A DNA stretch of 64,000 bases from Lysobacter sp. Root494 (GTDB lineage: Bacteria; Pseudomonadota; Gammaproteobacteria; Xanthomonadales; Xanthomonadaceae), in contig NZ_LMFH01000005.1 of assembly GCF_001427225.1 (NCBI RefSeq), forward strand, positions 513,045 through 577,044, given 5' to 3'. Numbering within the stretch: position 1 is the stretch's first letter; each line of letters opens with the position of its first letter. This document shows positions 24,118-34,003 of this stretch, piece after piece. A program made the position numbers and the translations under genes. Under the pieces are notes generated by a model that saw only the letters and a list, made by a program, of their open reading frames with translations, did no database searches and had not been told where the DNA came from.

Positions 24118-25035
24118 CTATGGAGCAAATATGAAACCATCGTTGTGCGTTGCGGCGAGGGCGATGTGACCCGAATGCGGAATGCGATCGGGATCGAAGC
24201 CGGCGCGGGCTCGTTCCAGCAGCGAAGCGACACCGTCGGCGGCTTCAATCATTACCGGATCCTGTCCCAGCGCACGCCATGCCTCTTTCAGGGCCGGAAG
24301 CGGGTTGCCCGCATCCACCGGAAGCGCAGCGTCCGACTTCGACAGCTTCCGCCCGTGGGCATCGACCACGAGCGGCAGGTGGGCATACCGCGGCGTGGGC
24401 AGTCCGAGGACCTGCTGCAGGAAGATCTGGCGTGGCGTGGATCCGAGCAGATCGGCGCCGCGCACGACGTCGGTGATGCCCTGCGCCCTGTCATCGACCA
24501 CGACCGCCAGTTGGTACGCCCAGTAGCCTTCCGCCCGGCGCAGGACGAAATCGCCGACGTCGCGGGACACATCCTGTTCCTGGGGGCCCTGGATGGCGTC
24601 TTCGAACCCGATGACGGTGCCGTCAGGCACGCGCAGGCGAATGGCTGGGTCGGGACGCGGCGAACGCGCGACGCATCGCCGGTGCACGCCGCCGGAAGCG
24701 GCGAGATCGCTTCGACTGCAATGGCATTCGAAGGCGTCGCCCGAACGGAGCAGGCGATCGAGCGCATCCTGATACAGGTGGCCGCGCCGACTTTGCCGCA
24801 CCACTTTTTCGTCCGGGTGCAGGCCGAACGCATCCAGCGTTTCCAGTTGTCGTACCGACGCGCCCGGGATTTCACGCGGCGGATCCACGTCCTCGATGCG
24901 TACCAGCCAGGCTCCATCGGCGTGCCGTGCCAGCAACCAGCTCCCAACGGCGGCGAGCAGGGAGCCGAAATGCAGGTCGCCGGTAGGCGACGGCGCGAAA
25001 CGGCCGCGGTACGAATCGGGGCGGGTCATAGGCAT
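24118..25035 (-). CDS. gluQ: glutamyl-Q tRNA(Asp) synthetase
   Basis: A 305-residue truncated GluRS paralogue that attaches glutamate to queuosine at the tRNA-Asp anticodon. Class I signature RFAPSPTGDLHFGSL, zinc-binding region CHCSRSDL ... HRRC, and the KMSKS counterpart KLSKSD are visible. It lacks an anticodon-binding domain, as the family does. The start could be at 25035 or two codons later. Confidence 0.93.
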   Translation of the reverse strand: MPMTRPDSYRGRFAPSPTGDLHFGSLLAAVGSWLLARHADGAWLVRIEDVDPPREIPGASVRQLETLDAFGLHPDEKVVRQSRRGHLYQDALDRLLRSGDAFECHCSRSDLAASGGVHRRCVARSPRPDPAIRLRVPDGTVIGFEDAIQGPQEQDVSRDVGDFVLRRAEGYWAYQLAVVVDDRAQGITDVVRGADLLGSTPRQIFLQQVLGLPTPRYAHLPLVVDAHGRKLSKSDAALPVDAGNPLPALKEAWRALGQDPVMIEAADGVASLLERARAGFDPDRIPHSGHIALAATHNDGFIFAP

Positions 25036-25158
25036 GGCTAGGGATCGGCAACGCAGCGCGACAGCCTGCGTAAAGCATTCAGCTTGAAATTCAGCGAGCC
25101 TGCCACATCTTCACCCGGAAGCCATCAATCCGCGCCTGCGCGCGAGAGGTCCAAACCC

Positions 25159-26037
25159 ATGTTCAAACGTGTCGCCCTGTTCCTTGCCACCAACCTTGCC
25201 GTGCTGGTGCTGCTGGGCATCGTCATGTCCGTATTGCAGAACTTCTTCGGCATCCGCTTGGGCAACGAAGGCGGTTTGCTGGTGATGGCTGCAGTGTTTG
25301 GCTTCGGCGGTTCGATCATTTCGCTGTTGATGTCCAAATGGGTCGCCAAGCGCGGCACCGGTGCGCAGGTCATCGAGCAGCCGCGCAACGAACTCGAACA
25401 ATGGCTGGTGTCGACCGTGCATCGCCAGGCCGAGAAGGCGGGCATCGGCAAGCCGGAAGTCGCGATTTACGATGCGCCTGAAATCAATGCGTTCGCCACC
25501 GGCGCCAATCGCAACAACGCGCTGGTCGCCGTGTCGACGGGCCTGCTGCGTTCGATGAATCGCGACGAAGCCGAAGCCGTGCTCGGCCACGAAGTAAGCC
25601 ACGTCGCCAACGGCGACATGGTGACGATGGCGCTGATCCAGGGGGTGCTGAACACCTTCGTGATCGTGCTGTCGCGCGTGGTCGGCCGCGTGATTGACGG
25701 CTTCCTCAACGGCAACCGCGAAGGCAGCGGTGGCGGCATCGGCTACTTCGTCACGGTGATGGTGCTGGACGTCGTGTTCGGCCTGTTCGCCAGCATGATT
25801 GCGATGGCGTTCTCGCGTTATCGTGAATTCCGCGCGGATGAGGGCGGTGCCTCGCTGGCGGGCCGCGAGAAGATGGTAGCGGCGTTGCAGCGCCTTTCGC
25901 AGACCTACGGGCACACCACGCTGCCGGGGCAGATCCAGGCGTTCGGCATCAGCGGGGCGGTGGGTCATGGCCTGCGCCGGCTGATGATGAGCCATCCGCC
26001 ACTGGAAGAGCGCATCCAGCGCCTGCGCCAGGGTTGA
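25159..26037 (+). CDS. htpX: protease HtpX
   Basis: A 292-residue inner-membrane M48 metalloprotease for misfolded membrane proteins. Membrane helices lie at about 5-22 and 35-55, and two more follow the catalytic motif [14 protein letters not shown]. The third zinc ligand is in [12 protein letters not shown]. The C-terminus ([15 protein letters not shown]) is typical. The start [12 protein letters not shown] is preceded by GAGAGGT. A strong terminator follows. In other bacteria it is induced by heat or envelope stress; no such element is claimed here. Confidence 0.95.
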   Translation: MFKRVALFLATNLAVLVLLGIVMSVLQNFFGIRLGNEGGLLVMAAVFGFGGSIISLLMSKWVAKRGTGAQVIEQPRNELEQWLVSTVHRQAEKAGIGKPEVAIYDAPEINAFATGANRNNALVAVSTGLLRSMNRDEAEAVLGHEVSHVANGDMVTMALIQGVLNTFVIVLSRVVGRVIDGFLNGNREGSGGGIGYFVTVMVLDVVFGLFASMIAMAFSRYREFRADEGGASLAGREKMVAALQRLSQTYGHTTLPGQIQAFGISGAVGHGLRRLMMSHPPLEERIQRLRQG

Positions 26038-26063
26038 TGCGCAACGCAGAGGTTCGATGAAAC

Positions 26064-26093
26064 AAAAAAGCCCGCCTGTTGGCGGGCTTTTTT
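26064..26093. terminator. bidirectional terminator between htpX and fimX
   Basis: Stem GCCCGCC/GGCGGGC with a TGTT loop, flanked by A6 and T6 tracts, so it works in both directions for the convergent genes. Confidence 0.9.
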
Positions 26094-26110
26094 CTTGCGC
26101 GCTTTGCGAA

Positions 26111-28195
26111 TCAGCCGAATTCGTAGTCCATCTCCGGCCCGGCAGGCGCGAGGAAGTGTCCCTGCGCGTAGTCGATGCCCGCACTGAACAGGGTGGTCAT
26201 GCTGCCGGCGTCCTGGACGTGTTCGGCGATGGTCTGCTTGCCCAGTTCCTGCGCCTTCGAAGCAAATTCGCGCACGCGCTGCTGGTGTTCCGGATTCGCC
26301 GCGAGTTCCTGCATGAAGGAGCGGTCGATCTTGATGAAGGCCGCATCGAAGTGCGACAGCAGCTGGAACGAGTTGAGGCCGATGCCGAACTGTTCCAGGC
26401 CCACGCGCACGCCAAACTGCGCCACGGCCGACTGCAGCTGCTGCGCGGCGCGCAGGTTGGTGAAGACCTTGGACTCGGGGATCTGCAGCACCAGCAGGCG
26501 GCCGTCGACGGCATGCATCTTCAGCTGTTCGCCGATGTACTGTGCCAGGCTCTCGTCCTGCAGTGATGCCTGGGTGATCTTTACCAGCAGGCGCGTGCGG
26601 CGGTTGAGCCGCTGGCGATCCGCGATCAGGCGGATCGCGCGGCCGATGACCCAGCGGTCGATTTCGCCGAGCAGTCCGTGTTCCTCGGCGATCGGCAGGA
26701 AGGTGAGCGGTTGCACCAGGCTGCCGTCCTCGCCACGCAGGCGCAGCAGCGTCTCGTACATCTCGTCCGGCGTGCCGTGGAGCGGCACCAGTGGCTGGAA
26801 ATACATGACGAACTGGTCGTTGGCGATCGCGTCACGGATGCGCGTGACCCAGGCTGCGACGCGTTCGAGTTCGGCGCGATCGGTGGCGCTCGGATCGTAG
26901 AGTTCGGCCCGGTTGCCGCCGACGCCGATCGTCGATTGCAGCCCCTGGCTGGCCTTGGCGAGGATGGCCGGGACGTTGGCGATCTTCTCGCCCACCTGCA
27001 CGCCACCGATGCTCAGGGTGACGTTGAGCGAGTGGTTGCGTGCCTCGAGCACGCTGTCGGCGAAGGCGCTGCGCAGCGATTCGGCAAGCCGCGAGGTCTG
27101 CGCATGGTCGCTGTTGCGGGTCATCACCGCGAACTGGTGCTCGCCGAAGCGTGCGATGACATCGTCCGGACCCGCCACGGAACGCAGGCGTCCTGCGATG
27201 GCTACCGCGAGGTCATCGGCGGCGTCCAGGCCGATTTCCTGCAGCAGGCGCGTGTAGTGATCGGGTTCGACCAGCAGCATTCCATGCGCGGTCGCCTTGG
27301 CGGCCGTTTCGGCCACCGCGTCTTCAAGCGCGCGCAGGAAGGTCTGGCGGTTGAGCAGCCCGGTGACCTGGTCGACCTGTCGCAGGCGCTCGAGTTCCTC
27401 CGCTGCCTTGGGATCGAACACTTCCTCCTGCTTGCGCAGGATCACCTGCAGGCAGTTCTCACCTTCGTAGGTCGCTGGCGTGAACTCCATCACTGCCGGA
27501 AAATGGTTCCCGTCCAGGGTGACGGCCTCGGTTTCGTAACGAGGCGGTGGTGTCTCGCCCTTTGACAGCTGTTTCAACAGCTTCTTGAATTCGTCGACCT
27601 TCTTGGAGGCAACGAGGTCGAGCAGCGACATGCCCTCGATGTCCTCGAAGGACTCGAAGCCGAACATCTCCAGGTAGGCGGAGTTCGCGCGGATGTGCAT
27701 GCCTTCGTGGATATAGGCGATTGGATCGCGCGACGAGTCGATCAGCGCATCGCAGCGGCGCTCGAGTTCGCGCATCTGCGCTTCGAGGCGGCGATAGGAA
27801 CGGCGCGCTTCGAGGTCCACCCATTCCGAACGCACTACGTTCTGTATGTGATCCATGTGTTCGCGCAGGACTACGCCCCGCGCACCAATGGACATCATCT
27901 TCAGCAGCGCGGCTTCATCGAGCGCATTGACAAGCACCAGCACGGGCAGGTCCTTGCCGCTCGCGCCGACCTTTTCCATCACCTTGGCGAGCGGGACGCT
28001 GCTGGCGTTCTGCGAGGCCAGCACGATGTCCAGCGGCTGCGATTCGAGCAGCGACTGGAACTCGTCCTCGTTTTCCGGGCGCGACGGGCGCACCGCGATG
28101 CCCGCGTTGCGCAGTCCGCTGACGATGGCCTCGGCGGCTTCGACGCTGTCGTCGACGATCAGCACTCGCAGGGCCATGTCTTTGCCGAATTGCAT
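26111..28195 (-). CDS. fimX: FimX-type c-di-GMP effector (REC-PAS-GGDEF-EAL)
   Basis: About 694 residues. The start is the ATG of MQFGKDMALRVLIVDD (GGAGG 8 bases upstream). Domains in order: receiver-like (6-125; the usual phosphoacceptor position reads VLASQNAS, so no Asp), PAS (about 140-260), GGDEF (about 290-430; the signature is ARFGEHQFAV, degenerate) and EAL (about 440-690; ETLLR replaces EALLR, and other metal ligands are altered, e.g. VKITQASL and GLEQFGIG). This is the pattern of FimX, a catalytically inactive c-di-GMP receptor at the cell pole that promotes type IV pilus assembly and twitching. Orthologues in Xanthomonas act with PilZ and PilB. Confidence 0.88.
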   Translation of the reverse strand: MQFGKDMALRVLIVDDSVEAAEAIVSGLRNAGIAVRPSRPENEDEFQSLLESQPLDIVLASQNASSVPLAKVMEKVGASGKDLPVLVLVNALDEAALLKMMSIGARGVVLREHMDHIQNVVRSEWVDLEARRSYRRLEAQMRELERRCDALIDSSRDPIAYIHEGMHIRANSAYLEMFGFESFEDIEGMSLLDLVASKKVDEFKKLLKQLSKGETPPPRYETEAVTLDGNHFPAVMEFTPATYEGENCLQVILRKQEEVFDPKAAEELERLRQVDQVTGLLNRQTFLRALEDAVAETAAKATAHGMLLVEPDHYTRLLQEIGLDAADDLAVAIAGRLRSVAGPDDVIARFGEHQFAVMTRNSDHAQTSRLAESLRSAFADSVLEARNHSLNVTLSIGGVQVGEKIANVPAILAKASQGLQSTIGVGGNRAELYDPSATDRAELERVAAWVTRIRDAIANDQFVMYFQPLVPLHGTPDEMYETLLRLRGEDGSLVQPLTFLPIAEEHGLLGEIDRWVIGRAIRLIADRQRLNRRTRLLVKITQASLQDESLAQYIGEQLKMHAVDGRLLVLQIPESKVFTNLRAAQQLQSAVAQFGVRVGLEQFGIGLNSFQLLSHFDAAFIKIDRSFMQELAANPEHQQRVREFASKAQELGKQTIAEHVQDAGSMTTLFSAGIDYAQGHFLAPAGPEMDYEFG

Positions 28196-28408
28196 TCTTC
28201 CTACCTCCGTTCGCGGCGGTCCCCCTGCATCCTGCCCAGCCGCACCATATTCAGCGTTTATGACATGAAGCCGCAGCTTGCGTCCACGGGCTGTAACGCC
28301 CGGTGTGGCGGGCTCGACAGTTCGCTTGCTTTTCGGCGGCATGCACTCTCCCCTCAGGTTGCGGCCGGTGATGGGGGAAACCCCATTCGTTCCAACGACT
28401 CCTGCTGA

Positions 28409-29446
28409 TCAGAGCGGCCGCTTGCCCGGATCTCCCGCGACTTCACGCACCAGTCGCGGTACCAGATAGCCCGAAAGGCGTGCGGCCAGTGCCCCGTGCA
28501 GCTGCCGCGCCTCGTCATCGCCGACTTCGAAGTGGGCCGCGCCCTGTACGCGGTCGAGCTGGTGCAGGTAGTAGGGCAGGACCCCCGCCTCGTGGCTGCG
28601 TTCGCTCAGTGCGGCCAATGCATCGACACTGTCGTTGACGCCGCGAAGCAGCACGGCCTGGTTGAGCAGGGTCGCACCGGTCGCTCGCAATGCCCTGCAG
28701 GCCTGCCGGACACTGCAATCGATTTCATTTGCGTGGTTGGCGTGCAGGACCACGGTGACTGGCCACGGCAGGCTGCGTATCCAGGCAAGCAGGGGCGCAT
28801 CGACCCGTTCGGGCAGCACTACCGGCAAACGCGTGTGGATGCGCAGGCGCTTGAGGTGCGGGACGTCCGCGAGCGCATCGGTCAGCTCGGTCAGCTTGGC
28901 GGTCGACAACGACCAGGGGTCGCCACCGGAGAGAATGACCTCATCGAGTCCGGCATCGGCCCGGATCAGGTCGACGGCTTCGCGCCAGTGGTCGGCCGCG
29001 GCGGTTTCACTGGCGTAGTCGAAGTGGCGTCGGAAGCAGTAACGGCAATGCACGGCGCAACTGCCCGTAGTGACGAGCAGGGCGCGGCCCTGGTATTTGC
29101 GGATCACCCCGTCGGCCGCCTTCGCCGCCGCATCGCCGACCGCGTCGAAGGCGAAGCCGGGCATCGGCTTCATCTCGTCGTCGAGGGGAAGGACCTGCCG
29201 CAGCAAGGGATCGTGCGGGTCGCCATGCCGCATCTTCGCCACGAAGCCGCGCGGCACGCGCAGGGGAAACTGTTGCGCCGCGGCTTCGGAAATATCGGTC
29301 ACGGCGCCTTCGAGCCCGAGCAGGGTGAGCAGTTCGCGCGGGTCGCGCACGGCTTCACGCCACAGCTGTTGCCAACGGGGAGGGGGCGCGGCAGGGAGCT
29401 GCGGGTCAGCGGCGTGCTGTCTGAGGGCAGGGGCAACGGGTATCAT
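28409..29446 (-). CDS. epmB: EF-P beta-lysylation protein EpmB
   Basis: About 345 residues; a radical-SAM lysine 2,3-aminomutase that makes (R)-beta-lysine for elongation factor P. The radical-SAM motif CAVHCRYCFR is followed by VILSGGDPWSL and PLP-binding surroundings (YYLHQLDRVQGAAHFEV). The start at MIPVAPALRQ is chosen from the usual family length. It is divergent from efp, 150 bases away, which supports the function. epmA and epmC are not in the window. Confidence 0.93.
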   Translation of the reverse strand: MIPVAPALRQHAADPQLPAAPPPRWQQLWREAVRDPRELLTLLGLEGAVTDISEAAAQQFPLRVPRGFVAKMRHGDPHDPLLRQVLPLDDEMKPMPGFAFDAVGDAAAKAADGVIRKYQGRALLVTTGSCAVHCRYCFRRHFDYASETAAADHWREAVDLIRADAGLDEVILSGGDPWSLSTAKLTELTDALADVPHLKRLRIHTRLPVVLPERVDAPLLAWIRSLPWPVTVVLHANHANEIDCSVRQACRALRATGATLLNQAVLLRGVNDSVDALAALSERSHEAGVLPYYLHQLDRVQGAAHFEVGDDEARQLHGALAARLSGYLVPRLVREVAGDPGKRPL

Positions 29447-29595
29447 GTCGGATCGCGATTTTCCGGCGCTGCCGACCTTCGCGGCGCAGCCCGCCATTCT
29501 AGCCGTCTGCCGCGCCCGTAGCCGCAGGCAGCATGGCAGCGGGGCGGTCTGCACCCGCCCATCCGCATTCACGATCACTTTCAGGAGTTACACGC

Positions 29596-30162
29596 ATGGC
29601 CAGCCTTGGCATGAACGACGTCAAGACCGGACAGAAGATCCTGGTCAACAACGACCCGTGCATCATCACCGAGACCGAATACGTCAAGCCGGGCAAGGGC
29701 CAGGCCTTCACGCGCATCAAGTACCGCAGCATCAAGTCGGGCCGCGTCGTCGAAATGACGATGAAGGCCACCGACAACGTGGAACAGGCGGACGTGGTGG
29801 ACACCGACATGCAGTTCCTCTATGCCGACGGTGAGTACTGGCACTTCATGAACCAGGAATCGTTCGAGCAGGTCCAGGCCGACAAGGCCGGCATGGGCGG
29901 CGCCGAGAAGTGGCTGAAGGGCGAGGAAGAATGCGTGGTGACACTGTGGAACGGCACGCCGATCGCAGTGCAGCCGCCGAACTTCGTCGAACTGAAGATC
30001 ACCGAGACCGATCCGGGCGTCCGCGGCGACACATCGGGCGGTGGCGGCAAGCCGGCGACGCTGGAAACCGGCGCCGTGGTCCGCGTGCCGCTGTTCGTCG
30101 GCCAGGACGAAGTGATCAAGGTCGATACCCGTTCCGGCGAGTACGTTTCGCGCGTGAAGTGA
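29596..30162 (+). CDS. efp: elongation factor P
   Basis: A 188-residue translation factor that rescues ribosomes stalled at polyproline. The modification loop KPGKGQAF carries Lys34, the residue beta-lysylated by EpmA/EpmB. OB-fold domains II and III end in [17 protein letters not shown] precedes the ATG. A strong terminator follows directly. Confidence 0.97.
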   Translation: MASLGMNDVKTGQKILVNNDPCIITETEYVKPGKGQAFTRIKYRSIKSGRVVEMTMKATDNVEQADVVDTDMQFLYADGEYWHFMNQESFEQVQADKAGMGGAEKWLKGEEECVVTLWNGTPIAVQPPNFVELKITETDPGVRGDTSGGGGKPATLETGAVVRVPLFVGQDEVIKVDTRSGEYVSRVK

Positions 30163-30169
30163 CGATTTG

Positions 30170-30196
30170 AACCGTGGCCGCAGCGGCCACGGTTTT
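30170..30196 (+). terminator. Rho-independent terminator of efp
   Basis: An 11-base stem (30170-30180 with 30184-30194), a CAG loop and a short T tract, 8 bases after the efp stop codon. Confidence 0.85.
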
Positions 30197-30204
30197 GTCA
30201 GATC

Positions 30205-30357
30205 GTCATCCCCGCATGCTTTTAGCGGGGATCCAGCGACTTTGCTGTTGCTGTTGTCATTGCCATTGCCTTGTAGAGCGGATCTCGCTCCGCCGTCCTT
30301 GGCAGGAATCCAGGGCAGAAGCAAAGTCCCTGGATTCCCGCCTTCGCGGGAATGACG
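30205..30357. repeat. REP-type inverted repeat block
   Basis: The block begins GTCATCCCCGC and ends GCGGGAATGAC, near-exact inverted ends. It contains internal hairpins (GGAATCCAGGG with TCCCTGGATTCC) and a TTGTAGAGCGGA...CTCCGCCGT segment (30271-30296) that recurs at 45463. The layout is that of paired REP sequences common in Xanthomonadaceae intergenic DNA. Confidence 0.7.
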
Positions 30358-30394
30358 GGCAAAAGCCACAAGCGGCATCCACAAGGACCACTGA

Positions 30395-31738
30395 ATGACG
30401 CCCACGACCCACCCCGAAGCCTGCGACCTCCTCATCGAAGCCGGCTTCGTGGTCCCGGTCGAGCCGCACGGCGTGGTCCTCGAAAACCACGCTGTTGCCA
30501 TTCGCGACGGCGTGATCATCGACCTGTTGCCGATCCATGAAGCGCGCCAACGCTATGTCGCTGCCGAAACCGTCACGCGTCCCGACGGCGCGCTGATTCC
30601 GGGCCTCGTCAACGCGCACACGCACAACCCAATGACCCTGCTGCGCGGTGTCGCCGACGACCTGCCGCTGATGGAATGGCTGCAGGGTCACATCTGGCCG
30701 ATCGAGGGCGCGGTGATCGGCCCCGAATTCGTCGCCGATGGCGTCGCGCTCGCGATCGCCGAAATGCTCCGTGGCGGCACCACCTGCGCCAACGAGAACT
30801 ACTTCTTCCCCGACGTGCAGGCCGCGATCTACAAGCAACACGGATTCCGCGCTCGCGTGGGCCTGCCGGTGATCGATTTTCCCACCGCATGGGCGAAGTC
30901 CTCCGACGAATACTTCGATCGCGCCACCGAAGTGCACGACCAATGGCGCCACGATCCGCTTGTCGCCACCACCTTTGCGCCACACGCGCCGTACACGGTG
31001 AGCGACGCGAACTTCGAGCGCATCCGCATGCTGGCCGACCAGCTCGACGTGCCCGTGCACCTGCATACGCACGAGACCGCGCACGAAGTCGCCGAATCGC
31101 GAGAGAAACTTGGCCAGCGGCCACTGGCACGCCTCGACCGCCTTGGCCTGGTCAATGATCGCCTGATCGCCGTGCACATGACCCAGCTCACCGACGCCGA
31201 GATCGCGCTGTGCGCGCAGCGTGGCGTGAGCGTCGTGCATTGCCCCGAATCCAACCTCAAGCTCGCCTCCGGCTTCTGTCCCATCGGCAAGCTGCAGAAG
31301 GCCGGCGTGAACATCGCGATCGGCACCGACGGCTGCGCGAGCAACAACGACCTCGACATGTTCGGCGAAACGCGCACCGCGGCGTTGTTGGCGAAGGCGG
31401 TGGCCGAAGACGCTTCGGCCTTCGACGCGCCAAGCGCGCTGCGCGCCGCGACGCTGGGCGGCGCGAAGGCGCTTGGTTTCGATGCACAGGTCGGCTCTAT
31501 CGTGGCAGGCAAGCAGGCCGACCTCGCGTGCGTCGACCTGGGACAACTGGAAACCCAGCCGCTGCACCATGTCATCTCGCAGCTCATCTATGCCGCGGGC
31601 CGCCATCAGGTCAGCGACGTGTGGATTGCCGGCAAGGCCAAGCTGCTTGAGCGCGTGCTGGTCGACATCGATACCGACGCACTCGTCGCCAACGCACGGC
31701 AATGGCGTGATCGCATCGCGTCCATCCGGGTTTCGTAA
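30395..31738 (+). CDS. S-adenosylhomocysteine/5'-methylthioadenosine-type deaminase (TRZ/ATZ amidohydrolase)
   Basis: A 447-residue amidohydrolase. Metal and catalytic motifs: LVNAHTHNPMTLLRG (HxH), HLHTHETAHEV (His), VHCPESNLKLASG and GTDGCASNNDLDM (Asp). This set matches the MtaD group that deaminates S-adenosylhomocysteine, 5'-methylthioadenosine or 5'-deoxyadenosine. It lies just before ubiG, a SAM-dependent methyltransferase that releases S-adenosylhomocysteine, so a role in product clearance is plausible. The exact substrate is not determined by the sequence. Confidence 0.85.
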   Translation: MTPTTHPEACDLLIEAGFVVPVEPHGVVLENHAVAIRDGVIIDLLPIHEARQRYVAAETVTRPDGALIPGLVNAHTHNPMTLLRGVADDLPLMEWLQGHIWPIEGAVIGPEFVADGVALAIAEMLRGGTTCANENYFFPDVQAAIYKQHGFRARVGLPVIDFPTAWAKSSDEYFDRATEVHDQWRHDPLVATTFAPHAPYTVSDANFERIRMLADQLDVPVHLHTHETAHEVAESREKLGQRPLARLDRLGLVNDRLIAVHMTQLTDAEIALCAQRGVSVVHCPESNLKLASGFCPIGKLQKAGVNIAIGTDGCASNNDLDMFGETRTAALLAKAVAEDASAFDAPSALRAATLGGAKALGFDAQVGSIVAGKQADLACVDLGQLETQPLHHVISQLIYAAGRHQVSDVWIAGKAKLLERVLVDIDTDALVANARQWRDRIASIRVS

Positions 31739-31780
31739 CCTGTCTTCCCGCCGTGCGCGCTGCGGCAACCGGTGAACCAC

Positions 31781-32509
31781 ATGAGTGCAGCTTCCGCGAA
31801 CCACGAAAACTTCAGCCAGGCCGAACTCGACAAGTTCGGTGCGCTGGCACAGCGCTGGTGGGACCCCGAAGGCCCGCAAAAGGCGCTGCATGCACTGAAT
31901 CCTGCACGCCTGGGCTACGTCGCCGAACGCGTGAAACTGCAGGGCGCCACGGTGCTGGATGTCGGCTGCGGCGCCGGCCTGCTGAGCGAAGCGCTCGCGC
32001 GCAACGGGGCGCAGGTCACGGCGTTGGACCTCGCCCCGGAGCTGATCAAGGTCGCCAGGCTGCATCGGCTCGAGAGCGGCGTCAGCGTCGATTATCGGCT
32101 TCAGTCGGCCGAATCGCTGGCCACGGAGGTGCCCGGCCAGTTCGATGCGATCACGTGCATGGAGATGCTCGAGCATGTGCCTGATCCAGCGTCGATCATC
32201 CGTGCCTGCGCAACACTGCTCAAGCCGGGCGGCCGCCTGTTCCTGTCCACGCTCAACCGTACGCCGGCCGCGTTCGCGCTGGCGATCGTGGGCGCGGAAT
32301 ACATCGCGCGCATCCTGCCGAAGGGCACACACCAGTACCGCGACTTCATCAAGCCGTCCGAACTCGCCGCATGGTTGCGCGCCGCCGGCTTCGAGCTGGA
32401 GGACGTGAGCGGGCTCATGTACGAACCATGGCGGAAGGCGGCGCGCGTCGTTTCGCGCACGGACATCAATTACCTCGCCTGTGCCCGCAAGGGCGAAGGG
32501 CAGGCGTGA
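31781..32509 (+). CDS. ubiG: ubiquinone biosynthesis O-methyltransferase UbiG
   Basis: About 242 residues; performs both O-methylations in ubiquinone synthesis with SAM. Class I methyltransferase motif [18 protein letters not shown], post motif [12 protein letters not shown], and the family-specific start ([20 protein letters not shown]) and end ([11 protein letters not shown]). ATG at 31781 is used; a GTG three codons earlier is possible. The gph gene follows after 2 bases, so the two are co-transcribed. Confidence 0.95.
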   Translation: MSAASANHENFSQAELDKFGALAQRWWDPEGPQKALHALNPARLGYVAERVKLQGATVLDVGCGAGLLSEALARNGAQVTALDLAPELIKVARLHRLESGVSVDYRLQSAESLATEVPGQFDAITCMEMLEHVPDPASIIRACATLLKPGGRLFLSTLNRTPAAFALAIVGAEYIARILPKGTHQYRDFIKPSELAAWLRAAGFELEDVSGLMYEPWRKAARVVSRTDINYLACARKGEGQA

Positions 32510-32511
32510 CG

Positions 32512-33183
32512 ATGGCATTCCCGAGAGCCGTCCTGTTCGATCTCGACGGCACGCTGGTCGACAGTGCTCCCGACTTCATCGCGGTGATCAACCGCATGCG
32601 TGCCGATCGCGGTAGCGACACGATGGCAATGGCCGATCTGCGACCGGTAGTGTCGAAGGGCTCGCGCGCGATGCTCGCTGCCGCATTTCCGGATGTGCCC
32701 GCAGGCGAACGCGAAACCTGGGTGCAGGAATTCCTGGATCGCTACGAAGCCGGGCTCGGCCTGCATGGCAACCCCTTCGACGGCGTCGAACGGATGCTCG
32801 GCGCGCTGGAAACGCATGGCACCACCTGGGGCATCGTCACCAACAAGCCGGAGTACCTCGCACGGAAGCTGATGCCCGTGCTGGGCTGGGAATCGCGCTG
32901 CGCCGTGCTGATCGGCGGCGACACCTTGCCGGTGCGCAAGCCTGATCCGCTGCCGCTGCTTCACGCGGCCGAGTCGATCGGCGTTGCGGCGAGCGACTGC
33001 GTTTACGTCGGCGACGACGAACGCGACATCCTTGCGGCGCGCGCTGCTGGCATGCCGTCCGTGGTTGCGCTGTGGGGCTACCGCCTGCACGAGGACGATC
33101 CGTTCGCGTGGCAGGGCGACGTCCTCGTGCACGAACCGCGCGAGCTGTGCGAAGCCGCGGCGTGGCCCGGCGCTCGCGCATAG
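32512..33183 (+). CDS. gph: phosphoglycolate phosphatase (HAD family)
   Basis: A 223-residue HAD hydrolase. Motif I LFDLDGTLVDS, motif II TNKPEYLARK, Lys in LPVRKPDPLPLLHA and motif IV VYVGDDERDI are intact. The position after ubiG is typical for Xanthomonadaceae, where this Gph-type phosphatase removes 2-phosphoglycolate or related phosphates. A neighbouring deaminase, ubiG and the next gene run in the same direction with short gaps. Confidence 0.85.
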   Translation: MAFPRAVLFDLDGTLVDSAPDFIAVINRMRADRGSDTMAMADLRPVVSKGSRAMLAAAFPDVPAGERETWVQEFLDRYEAGLGLHGNPFDGVERMLGALETHGTTWGIVTNKPEYLARKLMPVLGWESRCAVLIGGDTLPVRKPDPLPLLHAAESIGVAASDCVYVGDDERDILAARAAGMPSVVALWGYRLHEDDPFAWQGDVLVHEPRELCEAAAWPGARA

Positions 33184-33193
33184 TGGATCGCAC

Positions 33194-33892
33194 ATGAGCG
33201 ACCAGGAAGCCATCGACAGCTTCGTCGACAAGTGGCGCATGCGTTGGCCGGAATGGTCGGTCGCGGAAGTCTTCATTCCACAGGGGCAGCGCGAGACGGT
33301 GCTCGCCTGGATGGCGCTGCTGCAGGAACTCACCGACGCCGCCTGGGGCGGCAGCGACCCTCGGCCGGGCGAAGCCAAGCTCGGCTGGTGGGTCGAAGAA
33401 TTGGAGGGCTGGTCGCGCGGTATTCGCCGCCATCCGTTGGGACAGGTGCTGCAGAAATTTCCAGCGCCGTGGGTGCAGTTGGCTGCGTCGTTGCCGCAGC
33501 TGCGTGTCAGTCGCGAGCGTCCGGTCGATGCGGCGGATGCATTCGCCCAGATCCAGCAGTTCGCCGCCGCAGTGGCCGCCACGGAACAGGTCCTGTTCGA
33601 CGGATCCGCCGGAGCAGACGAGACCATCGCGGCGAACCTGCTGCACATGCGCCTCGCGCATCATCCCGCGGATGCGGCGCCGCTGCAGGCGTTGGCGCAG
33701 GCCGGCGAGGGTGCCGCGATTGCCGAGTGGACGCGCCAGTTGGCCGCGGCACAGGCGCCCTCCGGTACCGCGGTGCGGCCGCGACGGATACTCGGGGGGC
33801 TCGCATGGGCACGCCTGCGCCGTGGTGAAGCCGTGCAACCCGTGTCCGCGCTGCACGCCTTATGGGTGGCATGGCGTGCCGCGCGCGGCTGA
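33194..33892 (+). CDS. squalene/phytoene synthase-like protein of unknown role
   Basis: A 232-residue helical protein 10 bases after gph. The segments LAWMALLQELTDAAWGGSDP and KLGWWVEELEGWSRG ... RHPLG resemble the trans-isoprenyl diphosphate synthase-like fold of NDUFAF6/COG1562 proteins. However, the Asp-rich DxxxD motifs of active squalene or phytoene synthases are not evident, so it is probably not an isoprenoid synthase. Likely co-transcribed with ubiG and gph. The assignment rests on pattern resemblance only. Confidence 0.5.
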   Translation: MSDQEAIDSFVDKWRMRWPEWSVAEVFIPQGQRETVLAWMALLQELTDAAWGGSDPRPGEAKLGWWVEELEGWSRGIRRHPLGQVLQKFPAPWVQLAASLPQLRVSRERPVDAADAFAQIQQFAAAVAATEQVLFDGSAGADETIAANLLHMRLAHHPADAAPLQALAQAGEGAAIAEWTRQLAAAQAPSGTAVRPRRILGGLAWARLRRGEAVQPVSALHALWVAWRAARG

Positions 33893-34003
33893 GACCAGGC
33901 AATGTCTGGACCAGACCGTTCCGCGCGGAGTGAAGGCCGCTCCAGTCGGGCCCGGTAGAATTCCCCGCATTGCGATCCTCCCCCTCGACTCCACATCAGC
34001 TCC

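Noticed and set aside
26111-28195. Active diguanylate cyclase/phosphodiesterase
   Set aside because: Both signature motifs (GEHQF, ETLLR) are degenerate, matching the inactive receptor FimX.
30257-32518. A 753-codon minus-strand frame over the deaminase and ubiG
   Set aside because: Antisense to two well-identified genes, low-complexity translation, no ribosome site.
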